From positions 1,184,041 through 1,248,040 of the forward strand of contig NZ_CP117180.1 of assembly GCF_033971325.1 (NCBI RefSeq): 64,000 nucleotides of DNA, written 5' to 3'. Each line of letters starts with the position of its first letter. The stretch's first letter is position 1. Made by a program: the position numbers and the translations under genes. This DNA is from Hydrogenobacter sp. T-2. Lineage in GTDB: Bacteria > Aquificota > Aquificia > Aquificales > Aquificaceae. The notes under the pieces are model-generated. The model searched no databases, was not told the DNA's origin, and worked only from the letters and a program-made list of their open reading frames with translations. Positions 1 to 8,486 of this stretch are shown here, in pieces.

Positions 1-234
1 CGCCAAAAAGTCAGAACCCTTTATGGTATCAAAGGCATGGGCTTCTGGGCTATCTTGAGGAACTGCGTTTCCAAGAGCAGCGTTTAGACCCCCCTGTGCT
101 GCACCTGTATGAGACCTTGTGGGGTAGACCTTTGAGACCACCGCCACTCTTATGGATGGGTCCCTTGCACACTCTATGGCAGTGCGAAGACCAGCACCAC
201 CTGCACCTATAACTACCACGTCATAGCTTTTCAT
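1..234 (-). CDS. sdhA: Succinate dehydrogenase/fumarate reductase flavoprotein subunit (N-terminal part)
   Basis: The first 78 codons are present and the rest lies beyond the left edge. The product opens [20 protein letters not shown], a Rossmann FAD-binding motif (GAGGAG), followed by a SHTGAAQGG stretch, which is the segment of this family that carries the FAD-linking histidine. The enzyme interconverts succinate and fumarate at the membrane; in an rTCA organism the fumarate-reducing direction is expected, so frdA is an equally fair name. A TAAAAT hexamer on this strand ends 8 nt before the ATG, in the 16-nt gap after the DUF202 gene, suggesting its own nearly leaderless promoter. SDH and FRD cannot be separated from this fragment. 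Confidence 0.9.
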   Translation of the reverse strand, partial: MKSYDVVVIGAGGAGLRTAIECARDPSIRVAVVSKVYPTRSHTGAAQGGLNAALGNAVPQDSPEAHAFDTIKGSDFLA

Positions 235-250
235 GGCTTTAAATTTTAAC

Positions 251-907
251 CTATATTACCTTCAGCACATAGAAGGTTAGCACCAAGCAGGCTATAAATA
301 TAACCACTCCATAAGCCTTGTAAAGCCAAGTGTGTGTCCTATAGAAGCCTCTGTCAACCTGCTGTATAGTTCTATGGAAGTTAGCCATGCCAAGGATTAA
401 GGTAAGCAAGCCAACCACTATAACAAAGATACCTATGCCTACAAGCCTGTGGTGCTCTTCCGCAAGGTGAATGTTAAAAACCTTTTCAAGCTGAAGTAGA
501 AAAAACTCAAACTTCTCTATAACAAAGCCAAAAACTATAAGAGCTATGGCAGTCCTCACCCAAGCAAGAAAGGTTCTCTCCGCTGCCATGTAAATCCTTG
601 GGTCTATAACTTCCTTTGGATGCACAGGAATGCCTCCTTCTATGTATTTTATGTCAAGGTAGAAGGTAATTAAACCTGCGATAATCATAAAAAGCCCCAC
701 GACCCCAGAGGCTCTGGCGGTCCATTCAAGAAGCACAGAAGCATGTATCTTTTGGGTAATGACAGCCAGCGTCTCCAACTTTCTGAGAAATACTCCAAAG
801 GACAAGGTGTATAGGGCAAGCCTGACATAGCCAAGGTATGTTCTTTCCACAGACATGTATATGCGTGCATCCCTGGCAGAGGGTAGTTTATTCCTTAGTA
901 TCAACAT
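251..907 (-). CDS. Membrane protein with two DUF202 domains
   Basis: 218 residues. Two copies of the DUF202 signature are visible: [20 protein letters not shown] near residue 13 and [20 protein letters not shown] near residue 103. Each is followed by two hydrophobic membrane segments, and a further segment ends the protein. DUF202 proteins (YidH/YidG type) are usually single-domain inner-membrane proteins of about 100-120 residues with no settled biochemical role, so this is an internal duplication or fusion. Its start overlaps the end of the upstream antiporter by 20 nt, suggesting co-transcription and translational coupling. Function unknown. Confidence 0.8.
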   Translation of the reverse strand: MLILRNKLPSARDARIYMSVERTYLGYVRLALYTLSFGVFLRKLETLAVITQKIHASVLLEWTARASGVVGLFMIIAGLITFYLDIKYIEGGIPVHPKEVIDPRIYMAAERTFLAWVRTAIALIVFGFVIEKFEFFLLQLEKVFNIHLAEEHHRLVGIGIFVIVVGLLTLILGMANFHRTIQQVDRGFYRTHTWLYKAYGVVIFIACLVLTFYVLKVI

Positions 908-2546
908 AACTCACAAACTCTTTTACAAGCTCCTCAAAGGCGTAGTAGTAGGGATTTATCACCCTGTATATTCCTATCTTTTCTAACTTCTCCGCATCTC
1001 TTTGAGACCTTGCGACCGCTATTATTTTGCCCTTGTAGTCCATATCCCTTAGGTTATTTACCAGTGTCTTTATGTCTTCCAGCTCTGGAACGGTTATAAC
1101 TATTATGCTGGACTGACTTATAGGTAGCTCTTCCAAGGTTGTTTTGTCCTCCGCAGAGCCAAAGTGGGCAGGCAGTCCCTTTTCTCTAAGCTCGCTTACC
1201 CTTGAAGGGTTGTAGTCCAAGCCTATGGCGTTTATACCCATCTCCTTACAGTGCTCTAAGAGCTCTCCACCAAGCCTGCCAAGTCCAAATATGATAACCT
1301 CCACTGGTCTTTCTTCAGAAAAGAGCCTCTCAAACCTTAGCTCTGCATGAGGTGTCCTCTTTTCAAAAACACGAAGAAGAGGCTCAAGCCATCTATATAA
1401 CTTGTGGGAGTAGAGTATCATATAGGTGGAAAGGGCTATGGTTATAAGACCCACCATGGTGGTTATGCTAAGGGCGTCCATTCCCACATGACCTAAGGAC
1501 ATACCCATAGCCACGAAGATTATGGAGAACTCGCTTATCTGTGCCACTGTAAGACCTGCCAAAAAGCCTGTTTTCTTCCTGTATCCCATAATACCCATTA
1601 TCACCATAACGATAAGAGGGTTGCCAATTAGAACAAATAGGGACAGAATAACTGCAATGTGCCAGTCCATGCGAATTACAGAAAAGTCAAACTTAGTGCC
1701 AAGGTCTATAAAGAAGAAAAGGAGCAGAAAGTCCCTTATGGGCGTAAGTCTTGAGCTTATCGCATCCCTAAAGTGGGTTGCAGAGAGGGAAAAGCCTGCA
1801 AGAAAGGCACCAAGCTCCTTTGAGAGCTCAAGGTATTCTCCAAGTGCTGCAAGACTTACAGACCAAGCTACCGCAAAAAGGAGCAAAAGCTCAAGAGAGC
1901 CTGCCACGACCCTTAGGAGCCTGTCCGCTATGTATTTCATAAAGACATAGATAAAAAGACCCATAAGCGAGAGCTTTAAGATAACGGTAAGAACTATCTG
2001 AAATACATCCCCCTCCTTATCCGTTATACCGAGAGCACTCATTACCACAAGGGCTATTATGACCGCTATGTCTTGGACTATGAGAAAGCCTATAGCTATC
2101 CTACCGTGAAGGGTATCCACTTCCTTTTTGTCAGAGAGGAGCTTGACTATTATCACTGTGGAGGAGAAGGTGAGGGCTATGGCAAGATAGAGGGAAGTGA
2201 GCCAGTCTTTGCCAAGAAGCAAGATTATAAAAAAGCCTATAACACTGGTAAAGATTATCTGACCCAAGCCAGTGGCTACCGCCACCGCCCCAAGTCTACG
2301 CACATACTGAGGGTTTAGTTCCAAACCTACAAGAAAGAGAAGCACCGCAACGCCTACTTGAGCCAAAATATCTACCGTGTCCTGTGCCTTAACAAGCCCA
2401 AAGCCAGAGGGACCAAGCAAAATGCCAAGGATTATGTAAGCTATAATGAGAGGTTGGCGAAGCACAAGACCCAAAAGACCCAGCAAAACCGCAAGGAGCA
2501 GTATGAAGGCAAATTCAAAGTAAGCAGTGGTGAAAAAGGGATGCAT
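888..2546 (-). CDS. CPA2-family cation/proton antiporter with C-terminal RCK (TrkA-N) domain
   Basis: 552 residues. About the first 390 form a polytopic membrane domain of the Kef/YbaL type (hydrophobic helices with a short ELSKELGAFLAGF segment), expected to exchange K+ or Na+ for protons. From about residue 410 a Rossmann domain follows (VEVIIFGLGRLGG, then an acidic residue in GLDYNPSRV), typical of the NAD-binding RCK gating domain. The upstream start MHPFF is preceded by TAAAAT 9 nt before the ATG. Downstream, the end overlaps the DUF202 gene. Ion specificity cannot be read from sequence. Confidence 0.85.
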   Translation of the reverse strand: MHPFFTTAYFEFAFILLLAVLLGLLGLVLRQPLIIAYIILGILLGPSGFGLVKAQDTVDILAQVGVAVLLFLVGLELNPQYVRRLGAVAVATGLGQIIFTSVIGFFIILLLGKDWLTSLYLAIALTFSSTVIIVKLLSDKKEVDTLHGRIAIGFLIVQDIAVIIALVVMSALGITDKEGDVFQIVLTVILKLSLMGLFIYVFMKYIADRLLRVVAGSLELLLLFAVAWSVSLAALGEYLELSKELGAFLAGFSLSATHFRDAISSRLTPIRDFLLLFFFIDLGTKFDFSVIRMDWHIAVILSLFVLIGNPLIVMVIMGIMGYRKKTGFLAGLTVAQISEFSIIFVAMGMSLGHVGMDALSITTMVGLITIALSTYMILYSHKLYRWLEPLLRVFEKRTPHAELRFERLFSEERPVEVIIFGLGRLGGELLEHCKEMGINAIGLDYNPSRVSELREKGLPAHFGSAEDKTTLEELPISQSSIIVITVPELEDIKTLVNNLRDMDYKGKIIAVARSQRDAEKLEKIGIYRVINPYYYAFEELVKEFVSYVDTKE

Positions 2547-2558
2547 TATATTCTTATT

Positions 2559-3725
2559 TTAAACCAAAAGTTGCGAAGGCACAGCTCCAAGTCTGCTGAG
2601 TTTTTTCTTTATGATGTCCTGTGAATACTTTTCCAAGTAGTAGACTATGGTTTCCACTCTTATCTTTACACTACCTGCAGGCTTTGTCTCATCTAACTCT
2701 CCGAACTTGAAAAAGAGCGTCCCAGAACTCTCCACTATCTTCTGCACTGGTGTAAAGGTTGGCTGGTCCATACCACACTCGTAGCTGGAAAGTCTTATAA
2801 CCCCCGTTATCCATGGAAACCTCGCAGAAAACTTTGCTCCCCATATTATCTCGTTGGTGTTTGAGCTGTAAGAGGAAGTCCACACATCTGAGATATCAAA
2901 GTAGCTCCTTATTATGCCAGCCCTTATCTCCTCTCCAAAGAGCCACTCCAAGAGCCAGGCATCCAAAGGTAGGTAGTTATACCAAAGCACAGGAAAGCCA
3001 TACTGTTGGAATTCTCCATCTATATCATGCCCTATGCCAGGGTCCATATGGTAAGGTCTTGCAAGGACAAGGATGGCAGGTCTGTTGTTTTTTACGCACC
3101 ACCTTATTATCTCAAGGCTCTTTTCTCTCATTTTTCTTTCAAAGTCCTCAAGGGCTCTAAAGCCTTCTTTTACCGCTCTTGCGGTCTCTTCAAGAGTAAG
3201 ACCCGGAATATGCTCCTTTAAGGACTCCCACAGATACTTGGGAAGAAGTTCAGGCTCTGCAAAGGGCACAAAGGGAGAAACAAAGGCTATCCCCCTTTCT
3301 TCAAACTCCTTTCTCTCTCTCAAAAAGCCAGCCTTTATGTTCTCCACGCTCATCATTACCCGAGTGCAAGAGAGAGTATCCACCACATGACCCTTTAGAA
3401 AGGATGGCAGAGAGTATATCATGGGAACAAAAAGCAGGTTTATATCCTTGTGAAGAAGCTCGCCCATATGCCCTGCGAGAGCCTTTACGGGAAAGCAGGA
3501 GTCCATGGTTATTCTACCCTTTCCATATTCTCTGTATTGCTCCTCAGAGGTGTCTGAGCTAAAGACTATCCTGCCCACGCCAAGGCTTTGAAAAAAGCCC
3601 ACCCAAAACTGGTGAGTGCCCCATATGTTGAGAAACTTAGGGATACCTACCTTAATGGACCTTCTGTCCCCTTGGGACTTTAAAGGCCTCTTTTTTAACA
3701 AAGTCAGCGATGTTAGGAAATTCAT
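2559..3725 (-). CDS. Acyl-CoA dehydratase activase-related protein, DUF2229-type
   Basis: 388 residues. The body begins KVGIPKFLNIW and contains MDSCFPVKALAGH and ILVLARPYHMDPGIGHDI, motifs of the DUF2229 part of the very large activase-related proteins associated with 2-hydroxyacyl-CoA dehydratases. Cysteines near residues 75 and 135 could bind an Fe-S cluster. The first ATG lies 74 nt inside the 3' end of the activase gene in another frame; homology appears to begin about 25 codons later, so the true start may be internal. It is the third gene of a set (7328 to 2559) that in many anaerobes is one polypeptide. No dehydratase catalytic subunits are nearby, so the substrate is unknown. Confidence 0.75.
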   Translation of the reverse strand: MNFLTSLTLLKKRPLKSQGDRRSIKVGIPKFLNIWGTHQFWVGFFQSLGVGRIVFSSDTSEEQYREYGKGRITMDSCFPVKALAGHMGELLHKDINLLFVPMIYSLPSFLKGHVVDTLSCTRVMMSVENIKAGFLRERKEFEERGIAFVSPFVPFAEPELLPKYLWESLKEHIPGLTLEETARAVKEGFRALEDFERKMREKSLEIIRWCVKNNRPAILVLARPYHMDPGIGHDIDGEFQQYGFPVLWYNYLPLDAWLLEWLFGEEIRAGIIRSYFDISDVWTSSYSSNTNEIIWGAKFSARFPWITGVIRLSSYECGMDQPTFTPVQKIVESSGTLFFKFGELDETKPAGSVKIRVETIVYYLEKYSQDIIKKKLSRLGAVPSQLLV

Positions 3726-5814
3726 GCTTTAACCTCTCCATTTTTTCTTTGACTGCCTTTAGCTCCCTTTCGTCTTCCACAAGACCCTTCGGGCAGGCGT
3801 TGTTAACAATAAGCCTTACCCATCCTGCAGTAAGTGGAACTTTGCTCCAAGGTCTTCCCTCACCTTCGCCTATGTAAACATCTATAAAGCTCCTCTGACA
3901 GTTTACAGGACACCAATGGCATACTGTGTCCTTTGAGGTGGTGGACCTGTAGGTGAGCCTCTCTATGCTCTCAAAGCCTCTAAAGGAAGTCTTTCCATGT
4001 TTTTGGTAATGCTCAAGTGCGATAAGTGCTGAACCTATAGCTCCTGCCTCGCCTGAATAGGGATGCACGTAGACCTCTGCGTCTGGGACTTTGGACTTTA
4101 TGAAGTCTATTTGAGCTTTCACCACCGCAAGGTTTCTGTGCGTGCCACCTTGGAGGATAAACTTTTTGCCTACCTGTGAGAGGTTATTTATGTTGCCCGC
4201 ATAGACCCACACATTGAGAGGAAGCACATAGCAAAGTCCTGCAAGAATCTCCTCCGCCTTCCAACCCTTTCTTTGCTGGTTTACTATATCGCTTTGTAGA
4301 AAAACGCCACAGCCCATGGTAAAGCTCGGCATAGCCTTTGCAGAGAAAGCCCTGTCCGCTATTTCAGAAAGTGGGATGCTAAACCTCTCCGCCACTCCCT
4401 GCAGAAAGGCACCGTTTCCGGAGGAACATTGAGAGTTTAGCCTAAAGTCCACCACAGAACCTTGACGCAGTATCATAATCTTTACATCCACTCCGCCCAC
4501 ATCGCATATGCAGTCCGCATCTGGGAAAAAGTGAAGACCAGCAACCGCATGAGCGACCGTCTCCACCACCGCCACATCCGCACCGAGAACATCCTTTAAT
4601 AGGTCTTTACCATATCCCGTAAGTCCCAAAGCAAGAACCTTTCTATCGCCAAGGTATTCTTTTATCTGTCTGAATATGTCCTTTGCATCCTCTATGGGAT
4701 TTCCCTTGCTTAGGCTGTAGCAGGAAAAGACTATTTCCTTCTCTGGTGTTATGCAGACCGCCTTGGCAGTGGTTGACCCAAAATCACAACCTATGATTAT
4801 CTCCTTTGCCTTCTTTGGCTGAATTTTGTTTTCCACCACGTAGGAGTATTTCTTCTTAAACTCAAGGAGCTCCTCCTCCAAGGAAACGAGACCTCCCTTA
4901 CCTTCCCTTAGCTTTTGCTCATATTGACCTTCTTCCACCCACCAGCGAAGCCTTTCTGTGCCTGCGTAAAGCCCGCCTTCTTCCTCAAGGGCTGTGAATA
5001 TGCACCCCAGCGCAGCGTAATATAGGGAGTTTTCTGGAACAATAACCAGCTTTTCCATCTCCTCCTTGCTAAAGTCCCCTATGCCCCTTTCCTTCCAGAG
5101 CCTTTGCAGATGCAGTCTCCAAGCCTGTTGAAGTCCTTTGAAGAAGAGATTAGGACCTCCAAGAAGAAGCACCTTGGGAAGAGGAGTGTTTCCCTTGGTA
5201 AGCTGAGCGAGGTTTTGATAGACCACCGCCTCAAAGAGGGAGGCAATTATCTCTTCCTTTGGCACGCCCGCTTTCACCAAAGAGTTCACGTCCGCCTCCG
5301 CAAAAATGCCACACTTGGAGCTTATTCTGTGAAGCGTATAGCCCTCGTAGTCCATCTGGGAAAGGACGTCAGAGGAGATGCCTAACTTTCTTGCGGACTT
5401 CTCTATAAAAGTTCCAGTCCCACCCGCACACACATTTTGCATATAGACCTGTCTGTTTCTTTTCCCCTCCTGTTCCTTTATAAAGATGGTTTTCATGTCC
5501 TCCCCGCCTATCTCGCTTACAAACCTCACATCTGGATGCAGTTTTTCCACCGCAGTGGCAACCGCCACCACCTCCTGCACAAAGCGAGCCCCTATTAGCT
5601 CCCCAATAAAACCACCCCCAGAGCCTGTTATGTATACTCTGTCTCTGCCCGGCTTTAGACCGTATCTGCCTTCAAGCCTTAGAAGAAACTCCAAAACCTT
5701 CTCAGCTTGTTTTGTGTTGTGCCTTTCGTAAGCCCTGTCAAGTATATTGCCTTTTTCGTCCGTCAGCACATACTTACAAGTGGTGCTACCCACATCTATA
5801 CCCAGCAAGAGCAT
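3652..5814 (-). CDS. Two-domain BadF/BadG/HgdC-type ATPase (CoA enzyme activase)
   Basis: 720 residues with two ASKHA ATPase modules: the first opens LLLGIDVGSTTCKYVLTDEK at residue 2, the second IIIGCDFGSTTAKAVC near residue 340. Each carries a cysteine-glycine loop, VCAGGTGTFIEKSAR and QCSSGNGAFLQGVAE, which in this family helps hold a [4Fe-4S] cluster at a subunit interface. Such activases use ATP to drive one-electron transfer to a dehydratase or reductase. The C-terminal about 70 residues (CHWCPVNCQR) carry a further cysteine group. The gene starts 2 nt after the upstream 503-residue gene ends and overlaps the next gene by 74 nt, so the three are one operon. Partner enzyme unknown. Confidence 0.85.
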   Translation of the reverse strand: MLLLGIDVGSTTCKYVLTDEKGNILDRAYERHNTKQAEKVLEFLLRLEGRYGLKPGRDRVYITGSGGGFIGELIGARFVQEVVAVATAVEKLHPDVRFVSEIGGEDMKTIFIKEQEGKRNRQVYMQNVCAGGTGTFIEKSARKLGISSDVLSQMDYEGYTLHRISSKCGIFAEADVNSLVKAGVPKEEIIASLFEAVVYQNLAQLTKGNTPLPKVLLLGGPNLFFKGLQQAWRLHLQRLWKERGIGDFSKEEMEKLVIVPENSLYYAALGCIFTALEEEGGLYAGTERLRWWVEEGQYEQKLREGKGGLVSLEEELLEFKKKYSYVVENKIQPKKAKEIIIGCDFGSTTAKAVCITPEKEIVFSCYSLSKGNPIEDAKDIFRQIKEYLGDRKVLALGLTGYGKDLLKDVLGADVAVVETVAHAVAGLHFFPDADCICDVGGVDVKIMILRQGSVVDFRLNSQCSSGNGAFLQGVAERFSIPLSEIADRAFSAKAMPSFTMGCGVFLQSDIVNQQRKGWKAEEILAGLCYVLPLNVWVYAGNINNLSQVGKKFILQGGTHRNLAVVKAQIDFIKSKVPDAEVYVHPYSGEAGAIGSALIALEHYQKHGKTSFRGFESIERLTYRSTTSKDTVCHWCPVNCQRSFIDVYIGEGEGRPWSKVPLTAGWVRLIVNNACPKGLVEDERELKAVKEKMERLKHEFPNIADFVKKEAFKVPRGQKVH

Positions 5815-5816
5815 AA

Positions 5817-7328
5817 CTATATCCTCCCCATAAGCTTTGCTATATGCATCGCATAATTGCTGGCAGTGCCCGCATATCCGTAGTGTGGGACTTTGTAGGT
5901 TGCCCTTCTTAGCTCTGGATGGTCTTCTTCAAAGTTCCTTATATCTTCCACCGTCAAACCAGTCCTTTCCAGAACCTCCTCAAACTCCTCTTTTGCTCTT
6001 CTTTTTGCCTCCGTTAATATCATCTGACACCTTGAGTAGGCATGCACCTCCGCATCTCCCTTTATCTCAATAGGTGCATAAAGCAGGTCCGGATAGTCCC
6101 CAAGCACCTTTGCCATAGCACCCACCGACATGGTATTAGGCAGACATCCATAAGGAGATAGCTCACATATCATATGTGCCTGCCTATTTAAATAGGCATA
6201 CAGGGCTTTGCCAATAAGCATATGACCTTCTCCACCCGTTAGCCTGTAGTGGAAGTATGGTCTTGCCAATTCTTTGAGTTTCCTTTGGTCTGGCAGTGGG
6301 TTTGGTATGTTGTTGAGGGCTTTTCTGAGGCGGTTGTAGACCATCTTGTAAAGCCCTGCTATTGTGCCTATGGCGAGCTTTTTAAGGTAATACTTTTTCA
6401 CAAAGCCCTTGGCATCTTCCAACTTAAAAAGCTCCATGTTTATCAAATAGTCCATCCAAACTGCCACAGGCGGTGGTATAACCTCCGCACCTTCCTTCTC
6501 AAGCCACCTCTTTATGTTGTAGTTGCCATCCCCTTCGTGGGTTTGCAACCAAAACTCACCAGTTATCTTCACCTTTGGCTTTACTCTAAGCCTATCCACC
6601 TCTATCTCATCCCACAGCCTTCTTACCTCCTTTAAGGCATCCACAAAATAGCCTGTGAAAACATGCCACACCAAAGAGTCTATCTTTTTGCCCTTTATGG
6701 GTCTGTTTTTTAACTTTTCATATAACAATTCAATGCTCTCTTTTACTACCCTGTCTGTAGAACCCTCAACCACTTCATAAGGTCTTATTGCATATTCCAT
6801 GTCCGTTATAAGGTCTGCATAAAACATGGAATACACAAGCCCAAAGGTGAGAGGCATGCTTATCTCAAGCCCACCACCGGGTGCGGACTGTTCCATCTGC
6901 ATAAGGTCAAGGAGGAAAAGCCTAAAGTCTGTAAGGTTTAACCCTTCAAGCACCCTCTCGTAAGACTCGTGATATTGACCAAACCTACAAGGTCCACAAG
7001 CTCCTATGGTTACGAAAAGATAATTGTTCTTTACGCCTTCTTCACCCTCTCTTTCTCTCAAAGTCATCAATGTCCTTGCCAAATTCCCAGCGGTAAAAGT
7101 AGTAGGACAGCAAGCCCCCACATCTATGAACTCCTTTCCTATGTCTAAGTCTTGTCTTTCTATATTAGGCAAAGGCATGCTTTTGTATCCCATCCTCTCA
7201 AGAGACCCTTGTATAAGCCTTTCGTGTTTCCATGTAAGTCCACCAAAGAGTATGGTGGTTTTTGACCTCTCTTCCTTTGTGAAAGGTCTTGGTCTGTAGG
7301 CTCTATAATGAAACTCTTTTGTCTCCAT
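5817..7328 (-). CDS. 2-hydroxyglutaryl-CoA dehydratase-related protein, activase-associated
   Basis: 503 residues, first gene of the activase operon. Cysteine motifs VGACCPTTFTAGN (about residue 63) and TIGACGPCRFGQYHE (about residue 98) resemble the Fe-S binding part of the C-terminal half of giant activase-related proteins (HGD-D-like fold). Later CELSPYGCLPNTMSVG (about residue 385) gives another cysteine pair. A good ribosome site (AAGGAGGG) lies 8 nt upstream of the ATG, in contrast to the many genes here that lack one. The usual order in fused homologues places this part last, whereas here it is transcribed first. Substrate unknown. Confidence 0.72.
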   Translation of the reverse strand: METKEFHYRAYRPRPFTKEERSKTTILFGGLTWKHERLIQGSLERMGYKSMPLPNIERQDLDIGKEFIDVGACCPTTFTAGNLARTLMTLREREGEEGVKNNYLFVTIGACGPCRFGQYHESYERVLEGLNLTDFRLFLLDLMQMEQSAPGGGLEISMPLTFGLVYSMFYADLITDMEYAIRPYEVVEGSTDRVVKESIELLYEKLKNRPIKGKKIDSLVWHVFTGYFVDALKEVRRLWDEIEVDRLRVKPKVKITGEFWLQTHEGDGNYNIKRWLEKEGAEVIPPPVAVWMDYLINMELFKLEDAKGFVKKYYLKKLAIGTIAGLYKMVYNRLRKALNNIPNPLPDQRKLKELARPYFHYRLTGGEGHMLIGKALYAYLNRQAHMICELSPYGCLPNTMSVGAMAKVLGDYPDLLYAPIEIKGDAEVHAYSRCQMILTEAKRRAKEEFEEVLERTGLTVEDIRNFEEDHPELRRATYKVPHYGYAGTASNYAMHIAKLMGRI

Positions 7329-7426
7329 AGTAAACCCTCCTTAAGTTTTCTAAAAATTTATGCCTACTGCCTGACTTTTATTTATGCTTCTGGTCATATG
7401 AAAGCCTATAAGCCTATATTTAAAGC

Positions 7427-7954
7427 ATGGGCTTGGCTGAGAGATATCCTGTAAGATATACGGTAGAGGATTGGAAGCATTGGCAAGGAGACTGGGAACT
7501 CATAGAAGGCATTCCTTATGCCATGGCTTCTCCAAGACCTATCAATCAAAGAATGCTTATCCTAATAAGCCTCATTCTTGAGTTAACTCTGAAAGCTAAA
7601 TGTCCTGAATGTCTGGTCTATGCGGAGCTTGACTGGTATATATCCTATGACACGGTTATAAGACCAGACTTAATGGTGCTGTGTGGAGAAATACCAGAGA
7701 GGGTAGAAATCCCTCCACATATGGTTATTGAAATAGTCTCACCCTCCAGTAGGCAAATAGATGAGGGTCTTAAGTTTGAACTATGTGAGAAAGAGGGTGT
7801 GAAATACTTTGTTTTGATTTATCCTGACGAGAAGCAAGTGAAAGTTTTTGAACTATCTTATGGCAGATACATAGAAAAGCAGGATAGAAATTTTCTTTTT
7901 GAAGCATGTCAACTGGAGATAAACTTTGAGGAGGCTTTCTATGGGATTGGCTGA
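7427..7954 (+). CDS. Uma2-family putative restriction endonuclease-fold protein, copy 1
   Basis: 175 residues. The Uma2 (DUF820) family has a PD-(D/E)XK nuclease-like core; visible elements are VIRPDLMVL, VIEIVSPSSRQID and GVKYFVLIYPDEKQVKVFEL, matching the D, E-x-V and K positions. The N-terminal YTVEDWKHWQGDWELIEGIP is the usual family opening. TATATT ends 6 nt before the ATG, predicting a leaderless message. Its last 14 nt overlap the start of a second copy, and a 71-nt block is shared with that copy with only 2 mismatches. Biological role of the family is unresolved. Confidence 0.8.
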   Translation: MGLAERYPVRYTVEDWKHWQGDWELIEGIPYAMASPRPINQRMLILISLILELTLKAKCPECLVYAELDWYISYDTVIRPDLMVLCGEIPERVEIPPHMVIEIVSPSSRQIDEGLKFELCEKEGVKYFVLIYPDEKQVKVFELSYGRYIEKQDRNFLFEACQLEINFEEAFYGIG

Positions 7955-8474
7955 GAGGTATCCTGTAAGGTATACGGTAGAGAACTGGAAGCATTGGAAA
8001 GGAGACTGGGAACTTATAGAGGGCGTTCCCTACGCGATGGCTTCGCCAAGACCTGTTAATCAGTATATCCTCGTGAAAATTTCACAGATGCTCGCCAACA
8101 TACTTGACAACACAAGAGACTGCAATAAATGTTTTGCTTTTGCAGAACTTGACTGGTATATATCCTATGACACAGTTATAAGACCAGACTTAATGGTTCT
8201 GTGTGGAGAAATACCAGATAAGGTTGAAAGTCCACCACAAATGGTTGTCGAGATAGTCTCGCCATCAAACAGGCAAATGGATGAGGGCTTGAAGTTTGAA
8301 CTCTGTGAAAGAGAGGGCGTGAAATACTTTGTGCTCCTTTACCCTGACGAGAGGCAGGTGAAAGTTTTTGAACTCGTGGGTAGCAGGTATGAAGAGAAGA
8401 GGGATAGCGTATTTACCTTTGGTAGGTGTGAACTGAACATAGATTTTTCAGGAGCCTTTGATAGGCTAAGATGA
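7941..8474 (+). CDS. Uma2-family putative restriction endonuclease-fold protein, copy 2
   Basis: 177 residues from the ATG at 7941, chosen because MGLAERYPVRYTVENWKHW then aligns exactly with copy 1; an ATG 15 nt earlier is less likely. It has the same PD-(D/E)XK-like elements (VIRPDLMVL, VVEIVSPSNRQMD, GVKYFVLLYPDER). The middle (QYILVKISQMLANILDNTRDCNK) differs clearly from copy 1, so the pair is an old tandem duplication with local sequence homogenisation. It overlaps the end of copy 1 by 14 nt, so translation is probably coupled. argG follows with its own promoter. Confidence 0.8.
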   Translation: MGLAERYPVRYTVENWKHWKGDWELIEGVPYAMASPRPVNQYILVKISQMLANILDNTRDCNKCFAFAELDWYISYDTVIRPDLMVLCGEIPDKVESPPQMVVEIVSPSNRQMDEGLKFELCEREGVKYFVLLYPDERQVKVFELVGSRYEEKRDSVFTFGRCELNIDFSGAFDRLR

Positions 8475-8486
8475 TATAATAGACCT
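8475..8486 (+). promoter_or_regulatory. Extended -10 of argG, predicted leaderless start
   Basis: TGATATAAT fits the extended -10 form (TGn before TATAAT). TATAAT occupies 8475-8480 and the ATG is at 8487, leaving only 6 nt. Transcription starting the usual 6-8 nt after the hexamer would begin at the start codon. No ribosome site is possible. Confidence 0.6.

Noticed and set aside
1522-1950. 142-codon plus-strand frame inside the antiporter gene
   Set aside because: It is antisense to well-conserved membrane helices and has basic, serine-rich, shadow-type composition.
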